Below, piece after piece: positions 52,506 through 61,411 of a DNA stretch of 64,000 nt; position 1 is the stretch's first letter; the number at the start of each line of letters is the position of its first letter. Source of the stretch: Bradyrhizobium diazoefficiens (lineage in GTDB: Bacteria > Pseudomonadota > Alphaproteobacteria > Rhizobiales > Xanthobacteraceae); contig NZ_JAENXS010000005.1 in assembly GCF_016612535.1 (NCBI RefSeq), forward strand, positions 1 through 64,000. The letters are read 5' to 3'. The position numbers were made by a program, and so were the translations under genes. A model generated the notes under the pieces. The model did no database searches. It worked only from the letters and a program-made list of their open reading frames with translations, and was not told the origin of the DNA.

Positions 52506-53144
52506 TCAGGTCCGGCTAAGGCAGACTGTTTGATCGGACCTGCCGAGAGCTTTCAGGATGAAGCGAATCTGGACGCGCAACCCTGCTTCCGGATCTTCGC
52601 CGCATTGAAGGCAATGCTCGATCAGCATCGGATGGAAGAACGGCATGAAGGCGGCGTTGACCGCTCGCGCGGCTTCCGCGGCATCTTCGACCTCGAATTC
52701 GCCCGCTTGAACGCCCTCGCGTATGATCGCCTCGAAGATTGTCAGCAATCGCTCCATGTGCGCCTTGATGATCGCCCAGTTCTCGTGCATGGCGGCGACA
52801 ATCAGCTCGTGCATGCGCCTTTCCTTGACCAGCGTCATCTTGTTGTGCTGGTGAACGGCGGTCAGGAGCTTGTCGAGTTTTTCTGTGGCCGGTGCGTTCG
52901 AACCTGCGATCGCAAAAGCGATCTCAGTAACCTCCTCCAAAACCCGACCGCAAATGGACTCGTTAATCGCATCCCTGGAGGGAAAGAAGCGGTAGACATT
53001 TGCCGGGCTCATGCCGAGCCCCGAGGCGATGTCAGCCACCGACGTCCTGTGGTAACCGACGCGGCGAAAGTGCTCCTCCGCCACCTCCAGGATACGCGCG
53101 CGCGCCTCGTCAGAGTCGGTGACCGTTCGGACCGGACGATTCAT
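52506..53144 (-). CDS. TetR-family regulator, distal gene of the RND operon
   Basis: 212 residues. N-terminal HTH: RILEVAEEHFRRVGYHRTSVADIASGLGMSPANVYRFFPSRDAI. The C-terminal ligand domain is helical. It begins 15 bases after the RND gene stop on the same strand, so it probably belongs to the efflux operon and could repress it when no substrate is bound. Confidence 0.87.
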   Translation of the reverse strand: MNRPVRTVTDSDEARARILEVAEEHFRRVGYHRTSVADIASGLGMSPANVYRFFPSRDAINESICGRVLEEVTEIAFAIAGSNAPATEKLDKLLTAVHQHNKMTLVKERRMHELIVAAMHENWAIIKAHMERLLTIFEAIIREGVQAGEFEVEDAAEAARAVNAAFMPFFHPMLIEHCLQCGEDPEAGLRVQIRFILKALGRSDQTVCLSRT

Positions 53145-53159
53145 GGATGCGGCCGAGCC

Positions 53160-56100
53160 CTACTCGGCAGCCATCGATGTTTGCAATTCCGGTTCCTGCG
53201 TCGAATGCTCATGAATCTCATCGGCAGTCGGCTTGATCCGGAACCACACGGCATAAAGCGCAGGCAGGAACAGCAGGATCAGGACCGTGCCGACGGCCGT
53301 GCCGCCGATCAGCGTATAGGCCATCGATCCCCAGAAGACCGAGTGCGTGAGGGGAATGAAGGCCAGCACGGCAGCAAGTGCGGTCAGGATCACGGGCCTC
53401 GTACGCTGCACCGTGGCTTCGATCACCGCGTGATAGTCGTCGAGGCCGGCGGCAAGGTTCTCCTTGATCTGTTCGGTCAGGATCAGCGTGTTGCGCATCA
53501 GGATGCCAGCCAATCCGATCAGGCCCAGAATGGCGTTGAACCCGAAGGGCTGGTGAAAGATCAGCAACATCGGCACGACGCCGACGAGGCCGAGCGGTCC
53601 CGTCAGCACGACCATGGCCATCGTCGAGAACGATCGCACCTGCAATATGATGACGATCAGCATGGCGGCAATCATGGCGGGAAAGATCGTCGCGAGCGCA
53701 TCGTTGGCCTTGGTCGCCTCCTCGATCGATCCGCCCAATTCGATGCGATAGCCGGCCGGCAGCGACGCGATCAGCGGCTGAAGGGCCGTCCTGATCTCCT
53801 TGGACACCTCCGGAGGTTGGGTCGCCTCGTTGATGTCCGAGCGGATGGTGACGACGGGGGTACGATCGCGACGCTTCAGGATCGGCTCTTCAAGTTGGAC
53901 TTCCGAATGTCCGACCTGGTCGAGCGGAATTGGGCGGCCGTCCCGGCTCATCAGCGAGAAATCCGCCAGACGCGTCGGATCCAGCCGCTCTCCGCCGGCG
54001 CTGCGCGCTACGATCGGGACATTGCGAATGTCCTCGCGGACCTGCGTCACGGTGATGCCAGTGAGGAGAAACTGGAGTTGCCGGCCCACCTCCGTTGGCG
54101 AAAGGCCGATGAGGTTCAGTCGATCCTGATCCGGGATGAAGCGGAGCACGGGCGTGCGATCACCCCAGTCGCGGTTCGCTTGGCGCACATCGGGAACACC
54201 ACGCATGATACCGAGGGCTTTTTCGGAGATGGCGTACAATTGCGCCGGATCAGGCCCCGTGACCCGAAACTCGACCGGGAATGGCGTGTAGGGTCCGAAC
54301 ACGAGCTGCGTGACGCGCACATTGGCCTCAGGTGCGAGCCCCTGTGACACCGCCTGTCGGAGCCGGTGCTTGAGATCTTCGCGCGCCTCCGCATCCGGCG
54401 TCAGCACGACGATTTTGGCGAAGGCCGGATCAGGCAGTTCCGGGGCCATCGCGAAGAAGAAGCGCGGCGCGCCCTGGCCGATATAGCTCGTGACGATCTT
54501 CGCCTCGGGCTGATCGTGCAGCCAGCGCTCGAGCTTCTCGGCTGCGGCGGTGGTCGTCTCGATGCTGGTGCCTTCCGGCAGACGAACCTCCACCAGCACT
54601 TCGGGGCGGTCGGAGGTCGGGAAGAACTGCTGCTTGACGCCGCCCATGCCGACGATCGACAACGCGAAAGCGACGGCAACGATGCCACTGGTTACGAACT
54701 TGTGGCGCACGGCGAACGTAATGACCGCGCGCAGGCGCCGATAATTCGGCGTACCGTAAATCGCGTGGTGACCACCTTCGATCGGTTGGATCGCTGGCAG
54801 CATCTTGACACCCAGATAGGGCGTGAAGACCACCGCGACGATCCAGGAGACGATGAGGGCGAATCCCACGACCCAGAAGATGTTGCCGGCGTATTCGCCG
54901 GCCGTCGAGCGCGCGAAGCCCACCGGCAGGAAGCCGGCGATCGTCACCAGTGTTCCCGACAGCATCGGCGCCGCCGTGTGGCTCCACGCATAGGCCGCCG
55001 CCCGGATGCGGTCCATGCCCTCTTCCATTTTCACCACCATCACCTCGATGGCGATGATGGCGTCGTCCACGAGAAGACCAAGCGCCAGGATGAGGGCACC
55101 CAGCGTGATGCGGTCGAAGAACCGGCCGGTCTCCAGCATGATGAGAAACACGACGGCAAGGGTCAGAGGAACGGCAGCCGCGACCACGATGCCGACGCGC
55201 CAGCCGAGGCTGAGCAGGCTCACCAGCAGCACCACGCCGAGCGCCATCGCGAACTTCATCATGAATTCGTCGACGGCCGAACTGATGTTGACGGCCTGGT
55301 CGCTGACCTTGGCCAGAGACATCCCGAGTGGCAGCGTCCGGGAGATCGCTGCGGACCTCTCCTCCAGCGCCTTGCCGAGCGCGAGGCCATTCCAGCCCTC
55401 TTGCATGACCGCCGCGAGCATGATGGACGGCTCGCCTTGGTGCCGGATGAGATAGGTCGGAGGATCCTCGTAACCGCGGCGGACTGCGGCGATGTCGGAG
55501 AGTTTCAGGGTCCGCCCCGCAGCGACGATCGGGGCGTCGGCGATCGCCTGGACGCTGTCATAGGCACCATCGACCCGGATGAAGACCTGCGGCCCCCTGG
55601 TGTCGATCGAGCCGGCCGGCGTGACGGTGTTCTGCCGCTGCAAGGCGGCAACGATATCCTGTGCCGACATACCGAGCGTTGCCAGCTTGGGATAGGAAAA
55701 CTCGACGAAGATTTGCTCGGGACGTTCCCCGAGGATGTTGATCTTCTTGACGCCGGGCACGTGCAGGAGGTCCTGGCGAATGGTCTCGGCTTGCCTGGCG
55801 AGCTCCCGCATCGGCATGCCTTTCGCCTTGAGGGCATAAAGGGCGAAGCTCACGTCCGAATATTCGTCGTTGACGAAGGGGCCAAGCACACCGGACGGCA
55901 GCTTGCGCGCTTCATCCCCGAGCTTCTTGCGGGCCTGGTAGAACTCCTCCTGCACGACGGACGGCGGCGTGCTGTCCTTCAGCGTCACCGTCATGTAGGC
56001 ATAACCCGGCCGCGTGGTCGTCTCCACGCGGTCGTACCAGGTCAGCTCCTGAATCCGCTTCTCCAGGGGTTCGGCGACCTGGTCCTGCATCTCGCGCGCT

Positions 56101-56270
56101 GTCGCGCCGGGCCACACCGTCGTGACCGTCAGGGTCTTGATCGTGAAGGAGGGATCCTCCGCGCGGCCGAGCTTGAAGAAGGCGTAGGCGCCCGCGGCCG
56201 CCAGCAGGAGGATGAAGAACAGGGTGACGGCTCGTTCGCGAACGGCGACCGCGGAGAGATTGAGGCTCAT
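53160..56270 (-). CDS. RND-family efflux transporter, inner-membrane permease
   Basis: 1036 residues with the RND plan: helix 1, large periplasmic loop, helices 2-6, helix 7, second periplasmic loop, helices 8-12. Helix 4 has GLLVDDAIIAIEVMVVKMEEG, with the paired Asp residues used for proton translocation. LPEGTSIETT and DVRQANRDWGDR mark the second loop. It is of the HAE/AcrB-like type. The start overlaps the adaptor stop as TGATG. No outer-membrane factor is encoded nearby, so it probably uses a shared TolC-type channel. The opposite strand shows very long but spurious ORFs. Confidence 0.93.
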   Translation of the reverse strand: MSLNLSAVAVRERAVTLFFILLLAAAGAYAFFKLGRAEDPSFTIKTLTVTTVWPGATAREMQDQVAEPLEKRIQELTWYDRVETTTRPGYAYMTVTLKDSTPPSVVQEEFYQARKKLGDEARKLPSGVLGPFVNDEYSDVSFALYALKAKGMPMRELARQAETIRQDLLHVPGVKKINILGERPEQIFVEFSYPKLATLGMSAQDIVAALQRQNTVTPAGSIDTRGPQVFIRVDGAYDSVQAIADAPIVAAGRTLKLSDIAAVRRGYEDPPTYLIRHQGEPSIMLAAVMQEGWNGLALGKALEERSAAISRTLPLGMSLAKVSDQAVNISSAVDEFMMKFAMALGVVLLVSLLSLGWRVGIVVAAAVPLTLAVVFLIMLETGRFFDRITLGALILALGLLVDDAIIAIEVMVVKMEEGMDRIRAAAYAWSHTAAPMLSGTLVTIAGFLPVGFARSTAGEYAGNIFWVVGFALIVSWIVAVVFTPYLGVKMLPAIQPIEGGHHAIYGTPNYRRLRAVITFAVRHKFVTSGIVAVAFALSIVGMGGVKQQFFPTSDRPEVLVEVRLPEGTSIETTTAAAEKLERWLHDQPEAKIVTSYIGQGAPRFFFAMAPELPDPAFAKIVVLTPDAEAREDLKHRLRQAVSQGLAPEANVRVTQLVFGPYTPFPVEFRVTGPDPAQLYAISEKALGIMRGVPDVRQANRDWGDRTPVLRFIPDQDRLNLIGLSPTEVGRQLQFLLTGITVTQVREDIRNVPIVARSAGGERLDPTRLADFSLMSRDGRPIPLDQVGHSEVQLEEPILKRRDRTPVVTIRSDINEATQPPEVSKEIRTALQPLIASLPAGYRIELGGSIEEATKANDALATIFPAMIAAMLIVIILQVRSFSTMAMVVLTGPLGLVGVVPMLLIFHQPFGFNAILGLIGLAGILMRNTLILTEQIKENLAAGLDDYHAVIEATVQRTRPVILTALAAVLAFIPLTHSVFWGSMAYTLIGGTAVGTVLILLFLPALYAVWFRIKPTADEIHEHSTQEPELQTSMAAE

Positions 56271-57379
56271 CAGTTGCTCCTGCTTTCGGAGGCAGTCCTG
56301 ACGCGCGCGCCTTCTTGCAGGAGGTGAGCGCCCAGCGAAACGACCCGATCACCTGAGCTCAACCCGGAGATAACGGCAGTTTCGCTCGTCACACGCACAA
56401 GCTTGATGGGCTGAAAGTGTACAGCCGAGATGCCGCTGTCGAAGACCCAAACGCCGGTCTTTGTGCCGTCATCGAGCACGGCTCCCAGCGGGACCTGGAC
56501 TTCCGGGAGAGTCTCCTGGCTTGCAAGCCGAATGGTGACCGTCGCGCCAAGAGGTGCCGCCGCGGCCTCGCCGTCGAGCACATAGCGGGCCTCGTAGGTA
56601 CGGGTCTGGACATCGGCGGAATCCGACAACTGCCGGAGATGCGCAGTAAAGCGGCGTCCATCGCTCCCATACAGGCTCGCCTCGGCGAGCGAGCCGATCG
56701 CCGGCCGCATCGTTTCGGGAAGCGCGACCACAGCTTCGCGAGGACCGGACTGTGCGAGTCGAACGACCGTCTGGCCCGCGGAGACCACTTGTCCCGGCTC
56801 GCCAAGCGTTTGCATGACCGTTCCGTCCGCGTCGGCCACCAGGACCGAATAGGTCGCCTGGTTCTCGGCGACGCGCGCGTCGGCTTCGGCCGCGGCGAGT
56901 TGCGCGTTGGCGGTGTCCGAGGCGGCTTTCGCCTGCTCGTACCGCTGTCGGGACGTCCATCCGTCGTTGACCAGGTTGGCATATCGCTTCTCATCCGCGT
57001 CGGTCTGAACGACGGTTGCGCGCGCTGCGACGACGGCGTTGCGTTTCGCCGCGAGTGCAAGGCGGAGATCGGTTTCGTCGATGCGCAGCAGCGGCTCGCC
57101 GGCTTTGACCTGCTGACCGACATTCACCAGGCGTTCCACGATCTTGCCGGCGACGCGAAAACCGAGATTGCTTTCCACCCGCGCCCCGACAACGCCGGTG
57201 AAGCCGCGTTCGGATCCGGCCACTCGCGCTGCCGTCACCAGGTTGACGATCGGTAGCTCTTGTCTCGGATCGCTCAGGGCAGAGGCCCTTTGGGTGGGAA
57301 TGCCAAAAGTAACGAAGGCAGCCGCCCCGGACGCGGCGAGCACGACACCGGCCAAAACCGCAAATCTCTTCTTTCCCAT
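56270..57379 (-). CDS. RND efflux periplasmic adaptor (membrane fusion protein)
   Basis: 369 residues. N-terminal membrane segment (about 7-25) followed by the biotinyl-lipoyl-like motif (FRVAGKIVERLVNVGQQVKAGEPLLRID), a coiled-coil hairpin (about 85-140, NAVVAARATVVQTDADEKRY), a second lipoyl half (ADGTVMQTLGEPGQVVSAGQTV) and beta-barrel domain. It links the permease to an outer-membrane channel. First gene of the efflux operon; upstream are the operators shared with the divergent TetR gene. Confidence 0.92.
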   Translation of the reverse strand: MGKKRFAVLAGVVLAASGAAAFVTFGIPTQRASALSDPRQELPIVNLVTAARVAGSERGFTGVVGARVESNLGFRVAGKIVERLVNVGQQVKAGEPLLRIDETDLRLALAAKRNAVVAARATVVQTDADEKRYANLVNDGWTSRQRYEQAKAASDTANAQLAAAEADARVAENQATYSVLVADADGTVMQTLGEPGQVVSAGQTVVRLAQSGPREAVVALPETMRPAIGSLAEASLYGSDGRRFTAHLRQLSDSADVQTRTYEARYVLDGEAAAAPLGATVTIRLASQETLPEVQVPLGAVLDDGTKTGVWVFDSGISAVHFQPIKLVRVTSETAVISGLSSGDRVVSLGAHLLQEGARVRTASESRSN

Positions 57380-57399
57380 GTCGAACTCCCGCCTTCGTT

Positions 57400-57449
57400 T
57401 AGATTGCTTTCAAACTCTATAATCCAGAATAGAGTTCGATCGCAATCTA
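57400..57449. promoter_or_regulatory. large palindromic operator 1 (adaptor-proximal)
   Basis: TAGATTGC (57400-57407) pairs exactly with GCAATCTA (57442-57449), and AACTCTAT (57413-57420) pairs exactly with ATAGAGTT (57429-57436), all about the same centre (57424.5). Two nested inverted repeats give four half-sites, the size bound by one or two TetR dimers. It sits 20 bases upstream of the efflux adaptor ATG, a position to block transcription. Confidence 0.75.
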
Positions 57450-57535
57450 TATAAGAGCGAATTCACGGAACCGTGATCATGACGAGAACTCACCATCTCG
57501 TTGTAGGAGCTTTCGCCGCGGGAACGACCCCTTGA

Positions 57536-57584
57536 TAGATTGCGTTCAGCCTCTAACTCTCGTATAGAGGTCAAACGAAATCTA
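57536..57584. promoter_or_regulatory. large palindromic operator 2 (TetR-proximal)
   Basis: TAGATT (57536-57541) pairs with AATCTA (57579-57584) and CCTCTA (57550-57555) with TAGAGG (57565-57570) about the centre 57560. Same half-site order and spacing as operator 1, with one base less between arms. It lies 16 bases upstream of the TetR gene, suggesting autoregulation. Confidence 0.7.
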
Positions 57585-57600
57585 AAAGAGGAGAGCCACG

Positions 57601-58179
57601 ATGCGTGTGAGTCGCGTTCAGGCTGCGGAAAACCGCCAAAAGGTGATCAATGTGGCAAGTCGCCTTTTCCGGGAGCGGGGCTTTGACGGCATCGGCCTGA
57701 AGGATCTGATGGAGGCCGCCGGGCTGACCCAAGGCGCCTTCTACAAACAGTTCGCGTCAAAAGAGGATTTGGCGGTCGAGGCGTCTAACCGGGCGTTGGA
57801 GAGCGCCTCCCTCCGATGGTCGGACGCGGCCGCGCAGCACCCCGATGATCCGCTCGGCGCGGTGATCGCGTTCTACCTCAGTGCCGACCATCGCGGAGAA
57901 AGGATGGACGGCTGCCCGATCGTGGCGCTCGGCTCGGATGCCGCCAGACAGGGGCCCGGCGTGAAAGCGGCCTTCGAAACGGGAATCAAGGCACATCTCG
58001 AGGTCCTCGGCCGCTTCCTCGCCGAGACCGGCGGCGAGGAATCCCGTGGCAAGGCCATGGCCATTCTCGCGACAATGATCGGCGCGGTGACGCTATCGCG
58101 CGTCGTCAACGACCCTGATCTGGCTCAGGCCCTTCTCGATGCGGCAGCCGAACAGGTTCGCGACGCCGCAGGCGCCTGA
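57601..58179 (+). CDS. TetR-family regulator, divergent to the efflux operon
   Basis: 192 residues. HTH: VINVASRLFRERGFDGIGLKDLMEAAGLTQGAFYKQFASKEDL, of the AcrR type. GAGGAGAG precedes the ATG. The matching palindromes on both sides of its control region strongly suggest that it binds them and represses both itself and the divergent RND operon. The downstream hydrolase gene is on the same strand, about 30 bases on, so may be co-regulated. Confidence 0.88.
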   Translation: MRVSRVQAAENRQKVINVASRLFRERGFDGIGLKDLMEAAGLTQGAFYKQFASKEDLAVEASNRALESASLRWSDAAAQHPDDPLGAVIAFYLSADHRGERMDGCPIVALGSDAARQGPGVKAAFETGIKAHLEVLGRFLAETGGEESRGKAMAILATMIGAVTLSRVVNDPDLAQALLDAAAEQVRDAAGA

Positions 58180-58210
58180 AGGATCACCCCTCGAACCACA
58201 GAGAGATCGA

Positions 58211-59059
58211 ATGCTTAGCACCAGTGAAGTCAAACCAAGTTTGCTCAAGCTATCGGACACGCTAAGTGTGCGTCTTCAAAAGACCGGCAGCGGGCCTCCG
58301 CTGCTCCTCATCCATACCATCCGGACGCAGCTTGAATATTTCCGCAGTCTTGCGCCCCTCCTCGCCCGTTCGCACACGGTTTACGCCATTGACCTGCCAG
58401 GCCATGGACACTCACCGATAGATCCTGGCGCAAGCTTCGACGAACCCTACTTCAGGCGGGCCGTCATTGGCGTCATCGAGCAGCTAGATCTCTCGGACGT
58501 CACGATCGTCGGCGAGTCGATCGGCGGCGCATTGGCTCTCACGGTGGCGGCGTCGCTTCCCCAGCGCGTGAAACGGGTCTATGCGATCAATCCCTATGAT
58601 TACGAGACCCGCTACGGCGACGGCATTCGACGCGGCAACTGGTTCGCGAATTTCATCATCGGAAGTTTGCAGATCCCGGTGCTCGGCGCAATCAACGCTT
58701 GGCTCGAAAACAAGCTGATCCTCGGCAAGATCATGGGCGGTGGATATCACGATCCCCGCAAACTGCCGGCCGATCTGCTTGCCGAGTTCAATGAAGTTGC
58801 CCAGCGCCCGGGATACAAGCGGATCGCACGCAAGGTGCTGGCAGGATGGCGATCCTGGAGCAACGCCCGCGACTACTATCGGCAGATCTCGGCACCCGTG
58901 ACGCTCATTTATGGTGACAGCGACTGGTCCCGGCCAGATGAGCGCGAACGCACACGGTCGCTGATTCCTGCTTCGCAGATGGTGACCCTCAAAAACACCG
59001 GCCACTTCTCAGCTATTGAGAACCCGTCGGAGCTGGCTCGCACGATAATGGGAACATAA
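58211..59059 (+). CDS. alpha/beta hydrolase
   Basis: 282 residues from the ATG at 58211, preceded by GAGAGATC. The frame opens earlier, overlapping the TetR gene, but that part has no support. Features: PPLLLIHTIRTQLEYFRSL, YAIDLPGHGHSP, the nucleophile elbow GESIGGALAL, YGDSDWSRP with the acid, and GHFSAIENP with the His. Soluble, with typical size. Its place in the TetR transcript suggests it acts on the compound the regulator senses. Confidence 0.85.
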   Translation: MLSTSEVKPSLLKLSDTLSVRLQKTGSGPPLLLIHTIRTQLEYFRSLAPLLARSHTVYAIDLPGHGHSPIDPGASFDEPYFRRAVIGVIEQLDLSDVTIVGESIGGALALTVAASLPQRVKRVYAINPYDYETRYGDGIRRGNWFANFIIGSLQIPVLGAINAWLENKLILGKIMGGGYHDPRKLPADLLAEFNEVAQRPGYKRIARKVLAGWRSWSNARDYYRQISAPVTLIYGDSDWSRPDERERTRSLIPASQMVTLKNTGHFSAIENPSELARTIMGT

Positions 59060-59132
59060 TTGCCGCAATGACCAGCGCAGGAGCGCGCAACTATGTTCAA
59101 GCGCTCTTGACTACATCAACGGGAGGACAAAA

Positions 59133-60293
59133 ATGCGCAGGACTGGTGTACATAACTTTCCAGCAATTGATCGTGTCATCTACGGCAAAGCGGCGTCTGA
59201 AGCCCTCAGCGAAGAGGCGGAGCGACTGAGCGCGAAACGCGTCTTCCTTATCGTCAGCCGAACCTTGAACTCGAAAACCGACGAGATCGAGAAGATTCGC
59301 CGAGCGCTCGGCAACAAACACGCAGCGACCTTCGATGGAATTGCAGAGCATACGACGCGCAAGCAGGCGGCCGAGGTTGCCTGCCACGCAAATGACGCCC
59401 GCGCTGATCTGGTCGTGGCTGTCGGCGGAGGCTCTGCCGTTGATCTCGCCAAGATCGTCATCATGGCGATGGAACACGACATCCGCGATGAAGCGGGTTT
59501 CGATCCGTTTCCCATGGGTCCCGGCGTCAGCCATTCTCCCTTCCGCTCGCCGACCGTCCGGCAGATCGCGGTGCCATCCACGCTGAATGGCGGCGAATAC
59601 AACGCGGCAGCGCTCGTCACCGATGAGCGCCATAAGCTGAAGCAGATTTTCTTTCACCCCCAGATGATGCCGGTGGCGATCATTCTCGACCCTGCCCTCA
59701 CGCTTCATACGCCTTCAAAGCTCTGGATGGGATCGGGCACGCGCGCGATGGATCACGGCATCGAAGCCTTATGCTCGCCGGCCGGCACGCCCCTGGCCGA
59801 CGAAGTCGTCCTGGCGGGGATCCGTCATCTGCGTGAAGGAATGCTGCGGACCTTGCAACAACCCGATGATCTCGAGGCGCGCCGACTATCTCAATATGGC
59901 TCCTGGCTCGCGTCATTCGGACTCCAGGCGCGCGTCCCGATGGGCGCAAGTCACGGCATTGGCCACGTGCTTGGAGGGACGTTCGACGTTCCACACTACT
60001 ATTGCACGCCCGTCATCATGCCGAGCCTGCTTCGCTACAACAAGCCGTTCACCGAGGGCGCGCAGAAGCGTTTGGCGACGGCTCTTGGTGCGCCGGATAT
60101 CGAAGCCGCAGACGCTTTCGCGGAATTCACCAAAAGTCTCGGATTACCAGGCCGCCTGGCCGACGTCGGCGTCGGCGAAGACAAATTCGAGCGGATCAGC
60201 AAAATCGCGATCAACCATCGCTTCGTCCAGGCCAATCCGCGACCCTTCAAGGACGAATCCGACATCGTCGGTCTGCTGCGAATGGCCGCCTAG
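59133..60293 (+). CDS. iron-containing alcohol dehydrogenase / maleylacetate reductase family
   Basis: 386 residues. N-terminal dinucleotide domain with VAVGGGSAVDLAKIV and the AVPSTLNGGEYN region. The metal-binding domain has AMDHGIEALCSP, GASHGIGHVLGG and HYYCTP, the His ligands of the Fe-ADH fold. GGGAGG precedes the ATG. It could be a maleylacetate reductase or a general alcohol/aldehyde dehydrogenase. The preceding hydrolase gene (73 bases away) may belong to the same transcript. Confidence 0.85.
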   Translation: MRRTGVHNFPAIDRVIYGKAASEALSEEAERLSAKRVFLIVSRTLNSKTDEIEKIRRALGNKHAATFDGIAEHTTRKQAAEVACHANDARADLVVAVGGGSAVDLAKIVIMAMEHDIRDEAGFDPFPMGPGVSHSPFRSPTVRQIAVPSTLNGGEYNAAALVTDERHKLKQIFFHPQMMPVAIILDPALTLHTPSKLWMGSGTRAMDHGIEALCSPAGTPLADEVVLAGIRHLREGMLRTLQQPDDLEARRLSQYGSWLASFGLQARVPMGASHGIGHVLGGTFDVPHYYCTPVIMPSLLRYNKPFTEGAQKRLATALGAPDIEAADAFAEFTKSLGLPGRLADVGVGEDKFERISKIAINHRFVQANPRPFKDESDIVGLLRMAA

Positions 60294-60303
60294 CAGCGGC
60301 CCC

Positions 60304-60369
60304 GGTGAGGGAGCCGAGGTCGGAGGCCCCTCACCAGACGGATGCGCGGGAAGCGGCGCTTGAAGCGCC
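60304..60369. terminator. hairpins between convergent genes
   Basis: GGTGAGGG (60304-60311) pairs with CCCTCACC (60328-60335), and GGCGCTT (60355-60361) with AAGCGCC (60363-60369). Lying between the stop of the plus-strand dehydrogenase and that of the minus-strand monooxygenase, they could terminate both. No U-run follows, so any termination would be of a less typical kind. Confidence 0.45.
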
Positions 60370-60383
60370 GATCCCCGTGGTCC

Positions 60384-61388
60384 TCACGCGACCTTCCGCG
60401 CGGCTCCGCTGTCGGCGTCGAGAAATCCGGTCAGCCTGTCCCTGATCAGTCGCTCGGCATCCGCCATGATGCGGTCGATCAGCTCCTTCACGGTCGGAAT
60501 GTCGTGAATGAGCCCGACGACCATGCCGCAGCTCCAGGCGCCTGCATCCATGTCGCCCTCGATCATCACTTTGGGATAGACGCCCGCCACCTGGTCGTGG
60601 ATGTCCTCGATCTTGAGGCTCTTGCCCTTCTCGCGCTCGATCTCGAGCAGCTGCTCGACGCCCTTGTTGGTCAGGACCCGCTCGGTGTTGCGGAGCGCGC
60701 GCATCACGAGCCTGGTATCGAGCTCCGTCGCCGCGACCAGCGCTTTCTTGACGTTCTCGTGCACCGGCGCTTCCTTGGTGGCGATAAAGCGCGTGCCCAT
60801 GTTCATGCCCGCAGCGCCCATCGCCAGGGCCGCAACCAGGCTGCGCGCGTCCGCCATGCCGCCCGAGGCAACGAACGGGATCTTCAGTTCCTCGGCCGCG
60901 CGCGGCAACAGGATCATGTTCGGCATGTCATCCTCGCCGGGATGGCCACCGCACTCGAAGCCGTCGACGCTGACGGCATCGCAGCCGATCTGCTCGGCCT
61001 TCAGGGAGTGCCGAACAGAGGTACACTTGTGAATTACCTTGATGCCGCCCGCCTTCAGGGCCGGCATGTACTGTTCGGGGCTGCGCCCGGCGGTTTCGAC
61101 GATTTTGACGCCGCCTTCCCTGATCGCCGCGATGTATTCCGGATAAGGCGGTGCGCTGAAGGTCGGCAGGAATGTGAGGTTCACGCCGAACGGCTTGTCC
61201 GTCATGTCGCGGCAGCGCGCGATCTCCTTGGCCAGCAGCTCCGGCGTTCTCTGCGTCAGGCCCGTGATCAAGCCGAGCCCGCCCGCATTGGAGACGGCCG
61301 CGGCCATTTCCGCGAAGCCGACATAGTGCATTCCGCCCTGGATGATCGGGTGCTCGATCCCGAGCAGTTCAGTGATCGCTGTCTTCAC
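60384..61388 (-). CDS. nitronate monooxygenase / enoyl-reductase-like flavoprotein
   Basis: 334 residues from the GTG at 61388, which has GGGGAGA before it and lies 23 bases after the thiolase stop. The longer frame runs antisense-like through the thiolase gene and is not real. Features: IEHPIIQGGMHYVGFAEMAAAVSNAGGLGLI, the FMN-site HKCTSVRHSLKAEQIGCDAVSVDGFECGGHPGED, and GGMADARSLVAALAMGAAGMNMGTRF. Typical 2-nitropropane dioxygenase family. In a beta-oxidation operon it may reduce or oxidise an acyl-CoA intermediate. Confidence 0.88.
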   Translation of the reverse strand: MKTAITELLGIEHPIIQGGMHYVGFAEMAAAVSNAGGLGLITGLTQRTPELLAKEIARCRDMTDKPFGVNLTFLPTFSAPPYPEYIAAIREGGVKIVETAGRSPEQYMPALKAGGIKVIHKCTSVRHSLKAEQIGCDAVSVDGFECGGHPGEDDMPNMILLPRAAEELKIPFVASGGMADARSLVAALAMGAAGMNMGTRFIATKEAPVHENVKKALVAATELDTRLVMRALRNTERVLTNKGVEQLLEIEREKGKSLKIEDIHDQVAGVYPKVMIEGDMDAGAWSCGMVVGLIHDIPTVKELIDRIMADAERLIRDRLTGFLDADSGAARKVA

Positions 61389-61411
61389 GAATGGTCTCCC
61401 CGCGTTGCCGC

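Noticed and set aside
52458..56327. Very long plus-strand ORFs (629 and 653 codons) opposite the RND permease
   Set aside because: They mirror the RND gene in a GC-rich genome, carry no known domain and are rich in Arg/Asp/His as expected from antisense reading of a real gene.
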